From G965232465 sp965232465 (GTDB lineage: Bacteria; Pseudomonadota; Alphaproteobacteria; JAQWUY01): 64,000 bases of DNA. This document shows positions 28,964 to 38,169 of the stretch, in pieces. Below the pieces are notes generated by a model. The model had not been told where the DNA came from, did not search any database, and saw only the letters and a list, made by a program, of their open reading frames with translations. Position 1 is the first letter of the stretch; the number at the start of each line of letters is the position of its first letter. Location: positions 1,798,001 through 1,862,000 of the forward strand of contig OZ246977.1 of the NCBI GenBank assembly GCA_965232465.1, in the 5' to 3' direction. A program made the position numbers and the translations under genes.

Positions 28964-30277
28964 TTACCGCATGCGTTGTATGATCTTATCCCTGCCGATA
29001 AGGGGTAAAATCTTCCCCATTTCAGGACCATGCGGATGTCCGGTTATAGCAATCCGCAACGGTAAAAACACATCCTTACCCTTACGACCAGTGGCATCTT
29101 TAAGGGCGGTTGTCCATTGTTTCCAAGTATCCCCTGTTATTTCCCCCTCCGGTAATAAAGATAGGGCAATGGCGATAAAGTCCGTATCTTCGATCGTTGT
29201 GTCCACATCCCCAAAAATCACCTGTTCCCATTGGCATATATCCGATAACGATTCGATATTACCCGATAAAACCCGCCACACAGGGGCGGATATTGTATCA
29301 GGCAAGCGGTCCTGCACCGCTTCATAGGGCAGGTGGTGCAAAATTTTTGTGTTTAAAGTGTATACATCCCGCACATTAAATGATAAAGACGCCCGCCCAT
29401 ATGCCGCAATGTCAAAATCTTGAATCAAACGCTCCATAGTATCCGTGCCCTCAGGGCTAATTGCCGTACCCAATCGAGTCATCGACGCCATAATAGTTAT
29501 CGGTTCGATCCCCTCATCCCTATACGCAGCAATAGTACCATTCCCCCTGCGCTTGGAAAATTTATCCCCATCCGCATTACCCACAAGGGGCATGTGGGCA
29601 AAAGTTGGAATATCCGCCCCCAATGTCCTAAATATTTGCACTTGTACCGCTGTGTTGGTGGTATGGTCTTGCCCACGGATAATATGGGTCATATTGTGAT
29701 CCATATCATCCACCACAGTGGTAAAAGTAAACAGTGGCCTACCATCCGCCCGCACCAACACAGGGTCGGATAAATGTCCGCTGTCGAACGATACTTCACC
29801 TTGGCTCATATCATTCCATGTGATGGGGTCCTTATTTAATAAAAACCGCCAATGCGGTTTTATGCCCGCATCGATTTTGTCTTGTTTTTCCGACTCAGAT
29901 ACATATAACGATGCCCTATCATATACAGGCGGTTTTCCTTGTGCAATTTGTAATTTGCGTTTTAATTCCAGCTCTTCCGCCGTTTCATAACACGCATATG
30001 CCCGCCCAACAGATCTTAGGTATTCCAGTACTTCGTTATACCGTGCAAAATTATCACTTTGCTTAAACATCCCATTATATTGTAAACCCATCCATTGTAA
30101 ATCCGTTGTAATCCCATCTGCGTATTGTTGTGTCGATCGTTCCGTATCCGTATCGTCCAGTCGTAACCAAAATTCCCCCCCCTGCGATTTGGCAAACATA
30201 TAATTGACAATGGCAATACGCATATTGCCAAGGTGCAAATGTCCCGTGGGACTGGGGGCAAAACGGGTTTTTATCAT
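28964..30277 (-). CDS. gltX: Glutamyl-tRNA synthetase
   Basis: Class I synthetase (437 residues). RFAPSPTGHLHLGNMRIAIVN carries the HIGH-type motif, RLDDTDTERS the glutamate-site residues, and KFSKRRGNGTI the KMSKS-type loop. Many alphaproteobacteria have two GltX proteins, one charging tRNA-Gln for later amidation; which of these this one is cannot be told here. It overlaps nadE by four bases. Confidence 0.94.
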   Translation of the reverse strand: MIKTRFAPSPTGHLHLGNMRIAIVNYMFAKSQGGEFWLRLDDTDTERSTQQYADGITTDLQWMGLQYNGMFKQSDNFARYNEVLEYLRSVGRAYACYETAEELELKRKLQIAQGKPPVYDRASLYVSESEKQDKIDAGIKPHWRFLLNKDPITWNDMSQGEVSFDSGHLSDPVLVRADGRPLFTFTTVVDDMDHNMTHIIRGQDHTTNTAVQVQIFRTLGADIPTFAHMPLVGNADGDKFSKRRGNGTIAAYRDEGIEPITIMASMTRLGTAISPEGTDTMERLIQDFDIAAYGRASLSFNVRDVYTLNTKILHHLPYEAVQDRLPDTISAPVWRVLSGNIESLSDICQWEQVIFGDVDTTIEDTDFIAIALSLLPEGEITGDTWKQWTTALKDATGRKGKDVFLPLRIAITGHPHGPEMGKILPLIGRDKIIQRMR

Positions 30278-31935
30278 ATATCTGTATCCTGCTGTGCATA
30301 TGCGTTGGTTATTGGGTACAACCGATCATAGGTCAAATCCCGTTTGGTTACCTTTACTCCAGATGCGGATTGCTTGCGTTTGTATTCCGCCAAGTGCAAC
30401 AACCGCCATATGCGTTTTACAATAACACTATCATACCCTTGTTGTATGGTTTGTGCAACATTCAAATCGTCTTCGATAAAACATTTTAAAATGCCATCTA
30501 GTATATCATATGGCGGTAAACAGTCTTGATCTTTTTGATTGGGGCACAATTCCGCACTGGGCGGTTTGGTGATAATACGATGGGGAATAACAGTACCTTG
30601 TGTGTTACGCCATGTACACAGTTGAAATACATCGGTCTTATATATATCTTTAATGGGATTAAATCCCCCGCACATATCCCCATATAAAGTGGCATACCCC
30701 ACTGCATTTTCCGATTTATTGCCCGTGCTTAACGCCAGCCAGCCAAATTTATTCGACAGCGCCATAATGATATTACCCCGAATACGGGCTTGGATATTTT
30801 CCTCAGTGGTGTCTGGGGTAGTGTCCGCCATAAGGGGGGACAAAGCCCCATCAAACGCCCGCATCATGGGGGCAATGTTAATAATATCATATGAAACCCC
30901 CAACAGGTCTGCACACTGTTTTGCATCGTCCAAAGAGTGTTGGCTGGTATAGGGACTGGGCATCATAAAAGTATGGACATTTTTTGCCCCCAGTGCATCG
31001 ACGGCAATGCTGGCAACCAGAGCCGAATCGATACCGCCACTTAATCCCAACACCACGCCCTTAAAACCATTTTTTTGTACATATTGCTGCAATCCAAAAG
31101 TACATGCCCGCCACAAGCAGGGATAAAAATCCAACGCCATATGGTGGGTATCAGAGCGGGGGATAAAATCCGCATCGAAATCGGTCATAAAAACCCCGGT
31201 TATAAATGTGGGACATTGGGTTACGACTGTGCCGTGTGCATCCATAACAAAACTGTTACCATCGGACAATACCCCATCATATCCCCCCGTATCATTTACA
31301 TATACCATGGGGATTTTAATACGACGAATACGATTGGCAATCTGTTTGTATCGGAGGGATTGTTTCCCATAATAAAAAGGCGATGCATTTATGGTCAAAA
31401 TCACATCTGCCCCATTTTTATGTAACGAATCACATACAGCATCCGTCCATACATCGTTACAAATGGTGATCCCTATTTTTGCCCCTTTGAACACAAATGG
31501 TGCACATGCGGTGGTGTCCAGTCGGGATCCATATACTTCACGGCTGTCGACGCATACGCCATCATTGGCAAGCTGCATTTTGTGGTGGGTATGAATCCGT
31601 TTACCATTACATAACACCACCGCACTCATATGGGCAATACGATTGTCCATATCCGTATACAAACTGGCATCCGCCAAAGTGGGACACCCCACAATCATTG
31701 CCGTATCCTTGCCCGCTGTGTACCCTTGTAATTCTGATAAAACCCGTTCACAGTTGGCAATAAATGCGGGCTTTTGTATCATGTCGTAGGCATAATATCC
31801 ACTGATAATACCTTCGCCAAAAACGGCAATATCCGCCCCCGCAACCACCGCCTTATCATAGGCACTGTATATTTTATCACGGTTACCGACAAAGTCCCCA
31901 ACGGCGGGATTTTGTTGACAGATGGCTATACGCAC
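30274..31935 (-). CDS. nadE: Glutamine-dependent NAD+ synthetase
   Basis: Two-domain enzyme (553 residues) that amidates nicotinic acid adenine dinucleotide to NAD. The N-terminal nitrilase-fold glutaminase has the expected Glu (FGEGIISGYY), Lys (HHKMQLANDG) and Cys (ITICNDVWTD). The C-terminal synthetase has the ATP pyrophosphatase loop LGLSGGIDSALVASIA and ALSTGNKSENAVGYATLYGDMCGG. NAD produced here is the cofactor of LigA, FabI and LeuB in this window. Confidence 0.95.
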   Translation of the reverse strand: MRIAICQQNPAVGDFVGNRDKIYSAYDKAVVAGADIAVFGEGIISGYYAYDMIQKPAFIANCERVLSELQGYTAGKDTAMIVGCPTLADASLYTDMDNRIAHMSAVVLCNGKRIHTHHKMQLANDGVCVDSREVYGSRLDTTACAPFVFKGAKIGITICNDVWTDAVCDSLHKNGADVILTINASPFYYGKQSLRYKQIANRIRRIKIPMVYVNDTGGYDGVLSDGNSFVMDAHGTVVTQCPTFITGVFMTDFDADFIPRSDTHHMALDFYPCLWRACTFGLQQYVQKNGFKGVVLGLSGGIDSALVASIAVDALGAKNVHTFMMPSPYTSQHSLDDAKQCADLLGVSYDIINIAPMMRAFDGALSPLMADTTPDTTEENIQARIRGNIIMALSNKFGWLALSTGNKSENAVGYATLYGDMCGGFNPIKDIYKTDVFQLCTWRNTQGTVIPHRIITKPPSAELCPNQKDQDCLPPYDILDGILKCFIEDDLNVAQTIQQGYDSVIVKRIWRLLHLAEYKRKQSASGVKVTKRDLTYDRLYPITNAYAQQDTDI

Positions 31936-31953
31936 TATACTATCCTTTTTGTT

Positions 31954-33327
31954 TTAACGGCTGCGTTTTAACTTTTCCGCAATCAAAAACGCCATTTCCA
32001 ATGACTGTTCCGCATTTAAGCGCGGGTCACAGAATGTGTGATATCGATCGCCCAAGTCCGCTTCGGAAATTGCCACCGCCCCGCCCGTGCATTCGGTCAC
32101 ATTCGCCCCAGTCATTTCCAAATGCACCCCCCCTGCATAAGAGCCTTCGGCGTTATGAATGTCAAAGAAAGTTTCGACTTCTTTCCAAATGTTTTCCAAC
32201 GGGCGGGTTTTATATCCCGTGGATGCCTTTACAGTATTGCCGTGCATGGGATCACATGACCATACAACCCGTTTGCCTTCCCGCCGCACAGCTGCGATAA
32301 GACGGGGCAAATTATCCGCCACTTTATGTGCCCCCATACGCATAATTAAAGTCAGCCGCCCCGCTTCATTTTCTGGATTTAAAATATCACACATCTGTAA
32401 CAATTCATCCGCCTGCATGGTCGGTCCACACTTCATCCCAATGGGATTTTTTACCCCACGAAAGAACTCCGTATGTGCCAAGTGGGGCTGGCGGGTGCGT
32501 TCCCCCAACCATAACATATGGGCAGAAGTATCATACCAATCGCCACTAATGCTGTCTTTGCGGGTTAAGGCTTGTTCATATTGCAACAACAACCCCTCGT
32601 GTGAGGTATATAAATTGGTTTCTTTTAGCTGTTCCACATCATCGGAAATCCCACACGCTTTCATAAATGCCAAGCAATCATCAATCTGTTGCTGAATGGT
32701 ATTAAATTTTTCGTACGCCGATGACCCTTGCATAAAATCTTGGGTCCAACGATGCACCTTGTGCAGGTTTGCAAATCCCCCTTGGGCAAACGCCCTCAGC
32801 AAATTTTGTGTCGACGCAGATTGGTGATAGGCTTGTACCATACGCATAGGGTCGGGAATCCGTGCTTCTGATGTAAATTCCGCCCCATTGATAATATCCC
32901 CACGGTAGCTGGGCAATTTTACACCGTCGATGGTTTCTGTGTCCGCCGACCGGGGTTTGGCAAATTGTCCCGCCATACGGGCAACCTTGACAACGGGCAT
33001 GGATGCAGCGAAAGTCAAAATAACCGCCATTTGCATAATCACTTTAAACGAATCACGAATGTTGTCGGTGCTGAAATCTTGGAAACTTTCCGCACAATCG
33101 CCCCCTTGCAACAAAAACGCTTCGCCCTGTGCCACCCGTGCCAAATCCGCCTTCAGACTACGCGCTTCCCCGGCAAAAATTAACGGGGGTTGATCGGTAA
33201 TAATTGCCTCCGCCTGTTGAACGACCGATGCGTCGGGATATGTGGGGACTTGTAAAATATCTTTATCCCGCCAAGAATCAGGGGTCCAAGCGGAGAATGC
33301 AGGGGAAATTGATTTTGTGTGTGTCAT
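31954..33327 (-). CDS. 3-deoxy-7-phosphoheptulonate (DAHP) synthase, class II
   Basis: First enzyme of the shikimate pathway, condensing phosphoenolpyruvate and erythrose 4-phosphate. It belongs to the plant-like class II type (457 residues), shown by FSAWTPDSWRDK, EAFLLQGGDCAESF, ARMAGQFAKPRS, GMKCGPTMQADELL, VVWSCDPMHGNT and GGVHLEMTGANVTECTGG. It starts a minus-strand series with nadE 18 bases downstream. With aroC at 7.2 kb it gives the first and last steps of chorismate synthesis; the middle steps are outside the window. Confidence 0.95.
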   Translation of the reverse strand: MTHTKSISPAFSAWTPDSWRDKDILQVPTYPDASVVQQAEAIITDQPPLIFAGEARSLKADLARVAQGEAFLLQGGDCAESFQDFSTDNIRDSFKVIMQMAVILTFAASMPVVKVARMAGQFAKPRSADTETIDGVKLPSYRGDIINGAEFTSEARIPDPMRMVQAYHQSASTQNLLRAFAQGGFANLHKVHRWTQDFMQGSSAYEKFNTIQQQIDDCLAFMKACGISDDVEQLKETNLYTSHEGLLLQYEQALTRKDSISGDWYDTSAHMLWLGERTRQPHLAHTEFFRGVKNPIGMKCGPTMQADELLQMCDILNPENEAGRLTLIMRMGAHKVADNLPRLIAAVRREGKRVVWSCDPMHGNTVKASTGYKTRPLENIWKEVETFFDIHNAEGSYAGGVHLEMTGANVTECTGGAVAISEADLGDRYHTFCDPRLNAEQSLEMAFLIAEKLKRSR

Positions 33328-33443
33328 AATATCTATCTTTCATCAAAAACTGTGTATACAATATCTGCATCTGGCAAATATGGTTTAAAATAATACCAAA
33401 AATAGGGGTAAAATCAATATACATTATGGCCTAAGGTATTTTA

Positions 33444-33818
33444 TTATGTACATTCCACCAATTCAATTTGATATCCATCTGGGTCGGTAACAAAGGCAAT
33501 AACCGTTGTCCCCCCCTTGACGGGACCAGCTTCACGGGTAACATTTCCCCCTTTTTTCTTGATATGTTCACATACGGCATAGACATCTTTTACGCCAAAT
33601 GCAATATGTCCAAACGCCCCGCCATGTTCATATTCCGTTACCCCCCAATTATATGTCAATTCCAATTCAAACCCGTCTTCTGATGCCAAAAATACATTGG
33701 TATATTTATATTTTTCATTGGGGGCAGTACGGACATGTTTCATCCCCATAACATGGGTGTAAAAATCCACACTGCGATCCAAATTGCCGACTCGTAACAT
33801 TGTATGTAAAAATTTCAT
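33444..33818 (-). CDS. gloA: Lactoylglutathione lyase (glyoxalase I)
   Basis: Metal-dependent detoxification of methylglyoxal as its glutathione hemithioacetal. The 124-residue protein is a single unit of two VOC motifs: LHTMLRVGNLDRSVDFYTHVMGMK with the first metal His, ELELTYNWGVTEYEHGGAFGHIAFGV with Glu and His ligands, and the final metal Glu in DPDGYQIELVE. Next to it, divergently oriented, is a glutathione S-transferase-like gene, which fits glutathione chemistry. Confidence 0.93.
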   Translation of the reverse strand: MKFLHTMLRVGNLDRSVDFYTHVMGMKHVRTAPNEKYKYTNVFLASEDGFELELTYNWGVTEYEHGGAFGHIAFGVKDVYAVCEHIKKKGGNVTREAGPVKGGTTVIAFVTDPDGYQIELVECT

Positions 33819-33910
33819 AATACTGATTCCTTTCTGTATGTAATATGTATATTTTATGATAATAAATGCTACATAAAAAGTAAAGCATATTATAATAAAC
33901 GCATATATAC

Positions 33911-33939
33911 TTGAAATTCCCTGCAGGGTGCTATATAAT
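33911..33939 (+). promoter_or_regulatory. Near-consensus promoter placed for a leaderless transcript
   Basis: TTGAAA (33911-33916), a 17-base spacer and a perfect TATAAT (33934-33939). The expected transcription start, about seven bases after the -10, coincides with the ATG at 33947 of the GST-like gene. Confidence 0.55.
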
Positions 33940-33946
33940 ACGCCCT

Positions 33947-34681
33947 ATGTTTGAAAATGTGGTTTTATATCATTCGGTAGTCGATGCCAGATGCCGTTTT
34001 ATACGGGTGTTTTTGGCACTTAAAGGCATCGATTTCGACCTATTGGCTGATGAAAATTGGCTGACATCTCAGACCATATTCGAATTAAATCCCGCCCGTA
34101 CCATACCGATTATGCAATGTAATCAAACCCCTGTTGATAATCAAACCCCTGTTGGTAATCAAACCCCTGTTGGTCATCAAGTTACCCTTGCGGGCGTATA
34201 TGCCATTTTGGAAACCCTCGAAGAAAATTCTTCCACTAAAAAAATATTTGGGGAAAACATATGGGACAGGGGGGAAAATCGCCGTTTATTGGATTGGTTT
34301 TTTAACAAATTTGAATCAGAGGTTTATGTGCCAATTATCCGTGTCAGATATTATCACATTAAGTATCCCCACAAAAAACACATTAATCCTACCCAAATAC
34401 TAAATCAAGGTCGGGACAATATGCACATACATATGCAGTATATGACCGACCTTATCCAAACCCGTTTTTGCCTGAGCACAGAAAACTTGGGCGTTGCCGA
34501 TTATTGTGCGGCGGCGTATATATCATCATTGGATTATTTTTCGGAAATTAAGTGGGGCGTATACCCCGTTGTCAAAGAATGGTATCAACGGATAAAATCC
34601 AATCCATATTTCAGACCCATATTGGAAGATCGTATACCTACGCCCCCCCCACCCCCCCATTACCCACAGGTGGATTTTTAA
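33947..34681 (+). CDS. Glutathione S-transferase-like protein
   Basis: A 244-residue protein. The N-terminal segment (ENVVLYHSVVDARCRFIRVFLALKGIDFDLL) and the NPARTIPIM motif with its cis-proline match the thioredoxin-like domain of GSTs. The C-terminal all-helical half includes NLGVADYCAAAYISSLDYF, similar to the N-capping box region of GSTs. It carries an unusual insertion of three QTPV repeats right after the cis-proline strand, where the glutathione site normally forms, so activity is uncertain. The tail is proline-rich. The start at 33947 is chosen because an upstream extension would run through the promoter. Its stop overlaps the next start (TAATG). Confidence 0.72.
   Translation: MFENVVLYHSVVDARCRFIRVFLALKGIDFDLLADENWLTSQTIFELNPARTIPIMQCNQTPVDNQTPVGNQTPVGHQVTLAGVYAILETLEENSSTKKIFGENIWDRGENRRLLDWFFNKFESEVYVPIIRVRYYHIKYPHKKHINPTQILNQGRDNMHIHMQYMTDLIQTRFCLSTENLGVADYCAAAYISSLDYFSEIKWGVYPVVKEWYQRIKSNPYFRPILEDRIPTPPPPPHYPQVDF
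34121..34174 (+). repeat. Three tandem 18-bp repeats in the GST-like gene
   Basis: AATCAAACCCCTGTTGRT occurs three times in frame, encoding NQTPV[DG] units. Differences between copies are one base or none. Confidence 0.9.
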
Positions 34682-35550
34682 TGCAAAGAGTATTTTGTTT
34701 TGGGGTGGGATTTAGTGGGTTGGAAATATTGCAACATGCAAAAAAACAAGGATTCGCAGTCATCGGCTGTGTACGATGTCCCAATAAGGCAAAAGTTTTA
34801 TCCGCCCGTACACATATACCCATTATCCCATTTCATACGGTGGATATACGACGAATCAACCCAACCCATATTATAAACACCGTACCCACCAATGGTAAAA
34901 TTCAAGGGGCCAGCGATGCCCCATATGATGCGTACGCCCCGCACATAAAAAAATTGCCCCATTTGCAATGGCTGGGGTATGTGTCGACAACGGGGGTATA
35001 TGGCAATACACACGGGGATTGGGTCGATGAAACCACCGCTGTTAATCCCTCAGGTAAACGGGGCAAATCCCGGCTGGCGGTGGAAAAATTGTGGGTGGAT
35101 TTACACCCCAAAACCCACATATTTCGCTTGCCGGGTATTTACGGGAGGGGTCGATCTGCACTGGATCGGGTGCAACACCCACACGCCCATGCCATCCACA
35201 AACCCAACCAATATTTTAGCAGAATCCACATTTACGACATTGCCCAAACAGTGGTTGCCAGCATGCACGCCCCCAATCCACACAGCATTTACAATGTGGT
35301 CGACGACATGCCCTGCGATGGGGTACAAGTATTACAATTTGCCTGTGATTTATTGCACCGTCCGATGGTGCCGATTATACCCTATGCACGGGCGGACTTG
35401 TCGCCGATGGCCCACAGTTTTTATCGGGACAGTCGGCGGGTTAAAAACCATAAAATAAAAACTGAATTGGGGGTAAAATTACAATATCCCAATTACAAAC
35501 GGGGTTTAAAGGCTATTTTTCAACAAAAACCCCTTGAAAATACTTGCTAA
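34681..35550 (+). CDS. NAD(P)-dependent epimerase/dehydratase family protein
   Basis: A 289-residue Rossmann protein of the extended short-chain dehydrogenase type. The N-terminal FCFGVGFSGLEILQ is a variant glycine-rich dinucleotide motif; LGYVSTTGVYGNTHGDWVDE has the serine/threonine and tyrosine of the active site region, with the lysine position taken by Arg or Lys in KRGKSRLAVEKLW. RLPGIYGRGRSALDRV and FSRIHIYDIA are the usual substrate-loop segments. This resembles YeeZ-like and alphaproteobacterial epimerase-like proteins. The substrate is unknown. It is translated with the GST-like gene. Confidence 0.8.
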   Translation: MQRVFCFGVGFSGLEILQHAKKQGFAVIGCVRCPNKAKVLSARTHIPIIPFHTVDIRRINPTHIINTVPTNGKIQGASDAPYDAYAPHIKKLPHLQWLGYVSTTGVYGNTHGDWVDETTAVNPSGKRGKSRLAVEKLWVDLHPKTHIFRLPGIYGRGRSALDRVQHPHAHAIHKPNQYFSRIHIYDIAQTVVASMHAPNPHSIYNVVDDMPCDGVQVLQFACDLLHRPMVPIIPYARADLSPMAHSFYRDSRRVKNHKIKTELGVKLQYPNYKRGLKAIFQQKPLENTC

Positions 35551-35623
35551 TTGGGGGATTTTGCGTATTATGGTATTTTGTGTAACATGATTTTAATGTA
35601 CTTTTAATGTACTTACGGAAGTG

Positions 35624-37561
35624 ATGGAAAATATGGTTGCTATTTCTTTGCCCGATGGTTCGATAAGACATTTTGACGGCCCTGTAACAGGTACGCATAT
35701 TGCTGCTGACATTGGGGCTGGTCTGTTAAAATCTGCGCTAGCGTTTACCGTAAACGGTACCGCATACGACCTTGCACACACGGTGGACACGGATGCAAGC
35801 GTATCGATTATCACCCGCCAAAGTGACGCAGGCTTGGAAATTTTGCGGCACGATTGTGCCCATGTATTGGCGGAAGCTGTACAAGCCCTATACCCCGATA
35901 CACAAATCACCTTTGGTCCCAGTATCGAAAATGGTTTTTATTATGATTTTTATCGGCAGGAACCCTTTTCTTCCAACGATTTTGAAACAATTGAACAAAA
36001 AATGCACGAAATTATCAAACGGGACGCCCCCTTTGAACGGCATGTATGGAGCAGAGCCGATGCCCATCGGTATTTTTTTGACAAAGGGGAAACTTTTAAA
36101 GCGGAACATGTCCTTACCCTGCCGCCTGATACAGAGATTTCCGTGTATACACAGGGCGAGTGGCTGGATTTATGTCGGGGCATCCACGCCCCTTCGACGG
36201 GATACATTGGCAAAGCCTTTAAGTTAATGAAACTCGCCGGGGCATATTGGCGGGGCGATGCCAACAATCCACAATTACAACGCATATATGGCACTTGCTG
36301 GCGCGATAGCAAGGAACTCAGAACATACTTGACCCAATTACAAGAGGCGGAAAAACGGGACCATCGTCGTTTGGGCAAAGAAATGGGGCTGTTCCATTTG
36401 CAAGAAGAGGCGGTGGGCAATGTGTTTTGGCACCCAAAGGGCTGGGCGTTGTATCGATCGGTGGAAAAATACATGCGCCGCAGACAGTGGAAAAATGGCT
36501 ATCAAGAAGTACACACACCACAGATGTTGGACCGTACCCTATGGGAAAAATCTGGACATTGGGAAAAATTTCATGAGGCTATGTTCACCATCGAAGCGGA
36601 CAGAAGCATGGCAATTAAGCCCATGAACTGTCCCTGTCATGTGGAAATATTTAAACAGGGGCAAATATCATATAAAGCGTTGCCGTTACGCATGGCGGAA
36701 TTCGGCTGTTGCCATCGCAACGAACCCAGTGGGGCACTGCATGGGATTATGCGGGTCCGGTCATTTACTCAGGATGATGCCCATATTTTCTGTCGGGAAC
36801 AAGACATTGTGGATGAAACCAAAAAATTCTGTGATTTGTTACAATCTGTATACCAAGATTTCGGCTTTACCGATGTGATTGTCAAATTTTCCGATCGCCC
36901 CGAAGTGCGTGCCGGCACGGATGAAACTTGGGACAAAGCGGAAAACGCCCTGAAACAAGCCACCGAAAAAGCCGGCTTACATTGGCAATTAAACCAAGGG
37001 GAAGGGGCATTTTATGGTCCGAAATTGGAATTTACCCTGATTGATGCCATTGGACGGCATTGGCAATGTGGCACTTTACAGATGGATTTTGTCTTGCCCG
37101 AACGCTTGGACGCCACCTATATTGGCGAAGACAACGCCCCGCATCGCCCGGTGATATTACACCGTGCTATTATCGGATCCTTTGAACGGTTTATTGGCAT
37201 TTTGATTGAAAATTACGAAGGAAAATTCCCGGTGTGGATTGCCCCTGTGCAAGTGGCATTATGTACGATTACAGATGCGGCCATTCCCTATGCTCTGGAG
37301 GTGGAAAAAATTCTGAAACAACAAGGTATTCGGGTGGAACTCGACACACGCAGTGAAAAAATTACCTACAAAATACGGGACCACAGTATGCGACGCACCC
37401 CCGTACAATTTATCGTTGGCACCCGTGAATCGGAACAACGCACCATTGCAATCCGCCGATTAGGCACCCAAAAACAACAATTTATATCCCTTGACACAGC
37501 CATTGAAACCCTTGTGTATGAATCCTTGGCACCAGATTTAAAACGGCAATACCGCAAATAA
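35624..37561 (+). CDS. thrS: Threonyl-tRNA synthetase
   Basis: Class II synthetase (645 residues) with an N-terminal TGS domain, an editing domain with its double-histidine signature (HDCAHVLAEAVQALYP), the catalytic core and an anticodon-binding C-terminus. Zinc and motif residues are seen in MNCPCHVEIFK, FGCCHRNEPSGALHGIMRVRSFTQDDAHIF, YGPKLEF and HRAIIGSFERFIGILIE. GTG 35621, ATG 35624 and ATG 35633 are all possible starts; GGAAG lies just ahead. An 11-base direct repeat lies in its leader at about 35591-35611. infC follows, as in many bacteria. Confidence 0.96.
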   Translation: MENMVAISLPDGSIRHFDGPVTGTHIAADIGAGLLKSALAFTVNGTAYDLAHTVDTDASVSIITRQSDAGLEILRHDCAHVLAEAVQALYPDTQITFGPSIENGFYYDFYRQEPFSSNDFETIEQKMHEIIKRDAPFERHVWSRADAHRYFFDKGETFKAEHVLTLPPDTEISVYTQGEWLDLCRGIHAPSTGYIGKAFKLMKLAGAYWRGDANNPQLQRIYGTCWRDSKELRTYLTQLQEAEKRDHRRLGKEMGLFHLQEEAVGNVFWHPKGWALYRSVEKYMRRRQWKNGYQEVHTPQMLDRTLWEKSGHWEKFHEAMFTIEADRSMAIKPMNCPCHVEIFKQGQISYKALPLRMAEFGCCHRNEPSGALHGIMRVRSFTQDDAHIFCREQDIVDETKKFCDLLQSVYQDFGFTDVIVKFSDRPEVRAGTDETWDKAENALKQATEKAGLHWQLNQGEGAFYGPKLEFTLIDAIGRHWQCGTLQMDFVLPERLDATYIGEDNAPHRPVILHRAIIGSFERFIGILIENYEGKFPVWIAPVQVALCTITDAAIPYALEVEKILKQQGIRVELDTRSEKITYKIRDHSMRRTPVQFIVGTRESEQRTIAIRRLGTQKQQFISLDTAIETLVYESLAPDLKRQYRK

Positions 37562-37587
37562 TGTACATACCTTAAAGGAGAAAACCC

Positions 37588-38133
37588 ATCAAAGACACCC
37601 CTATGAAACCACAACAAGACACCGGACCCCGTATTAACGATGACATCACAGGAAAACAGGTACGACTGATTGATAACACAGGCACGAATGTGGGCATTGT
37701 ACCGTTGCAAAAAGCACAAAATGTCGCCCGTAATGCTGGATTAGACTTGGTGGAAATTTCGCCCAATGCCACCCCCCCGGTGGTCAAAGTTATCGATTAT
37801 GGCAAATACCGCTACGGGATGCAAAAAAAGGCAGCAGAGGCCCGTAAAAAACAAAAAACCATTGAAATAAAAGAAGTCAAATTCCGCCCCAACACAGACA
37901 AAAACGATTTTAACATCAAAATGCAGAATGTGCATAAATTTTTAAAACAAGGCAACAAAGTTAAAATTACTTTGCGGTTTCGGGGACGGGAAATGGCACA
38001 TCAGCAACTGGGCATGCAGGTTATGGAACGGGTCATCGAAGGGGTCAAAGGCATTGCCAAAGACGATAATAAACCCAACATGGAAGGGCGACAAATGACC
38101 ATGGTATTATCCCCCCTGACGGACAAAAAATAA
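37588..38133 (+). CDS. infC: Translation initiation factor IF-3, probable AUC start
   Basis: IF-3 (181 residues from this start) keeps ribosomal subunits apart and proofreads the start codon. The N-terminal domain (INDDITGKQVRLIDNTGTNVGIV, KAQNVARNAGLDLVEISPNA), linker (YGKYRYGMQKKAAEARKKQK) and C-terminal domain (IKEVKFRPNTDKNDFNIK, GNKVKITLRFRGREMAHQQLG) are intact. AAAGGAG (37574-37580) is seven bases before an in-frame ATC at 37588, while the first ATG (37603) is 22 bases away. infC is known to use rare start codons such as AUU for autoregulation, so AUC is the better start here. Confidence 0.93.
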   Translation: MKDTPMKPQQDTGPRINDDITGKQVRLIDNTGTNVGIVPLQKAQNVARNAGLDLVEISPNATPPVVKVIDYGKYRYGMQKKAAEARKKQKTIEIKEVKFRPNTDKNDFNIKMQNVHKFLKQGNKVKITLRFRGREMAHQQLGMQVMERVIEGVKGIAKDDNKPNMEGRQMTMVLSPLTDKK

Positions 38134-38169
38134 CCGTATCCACACACAATACAGGCAACAGGTACACGC

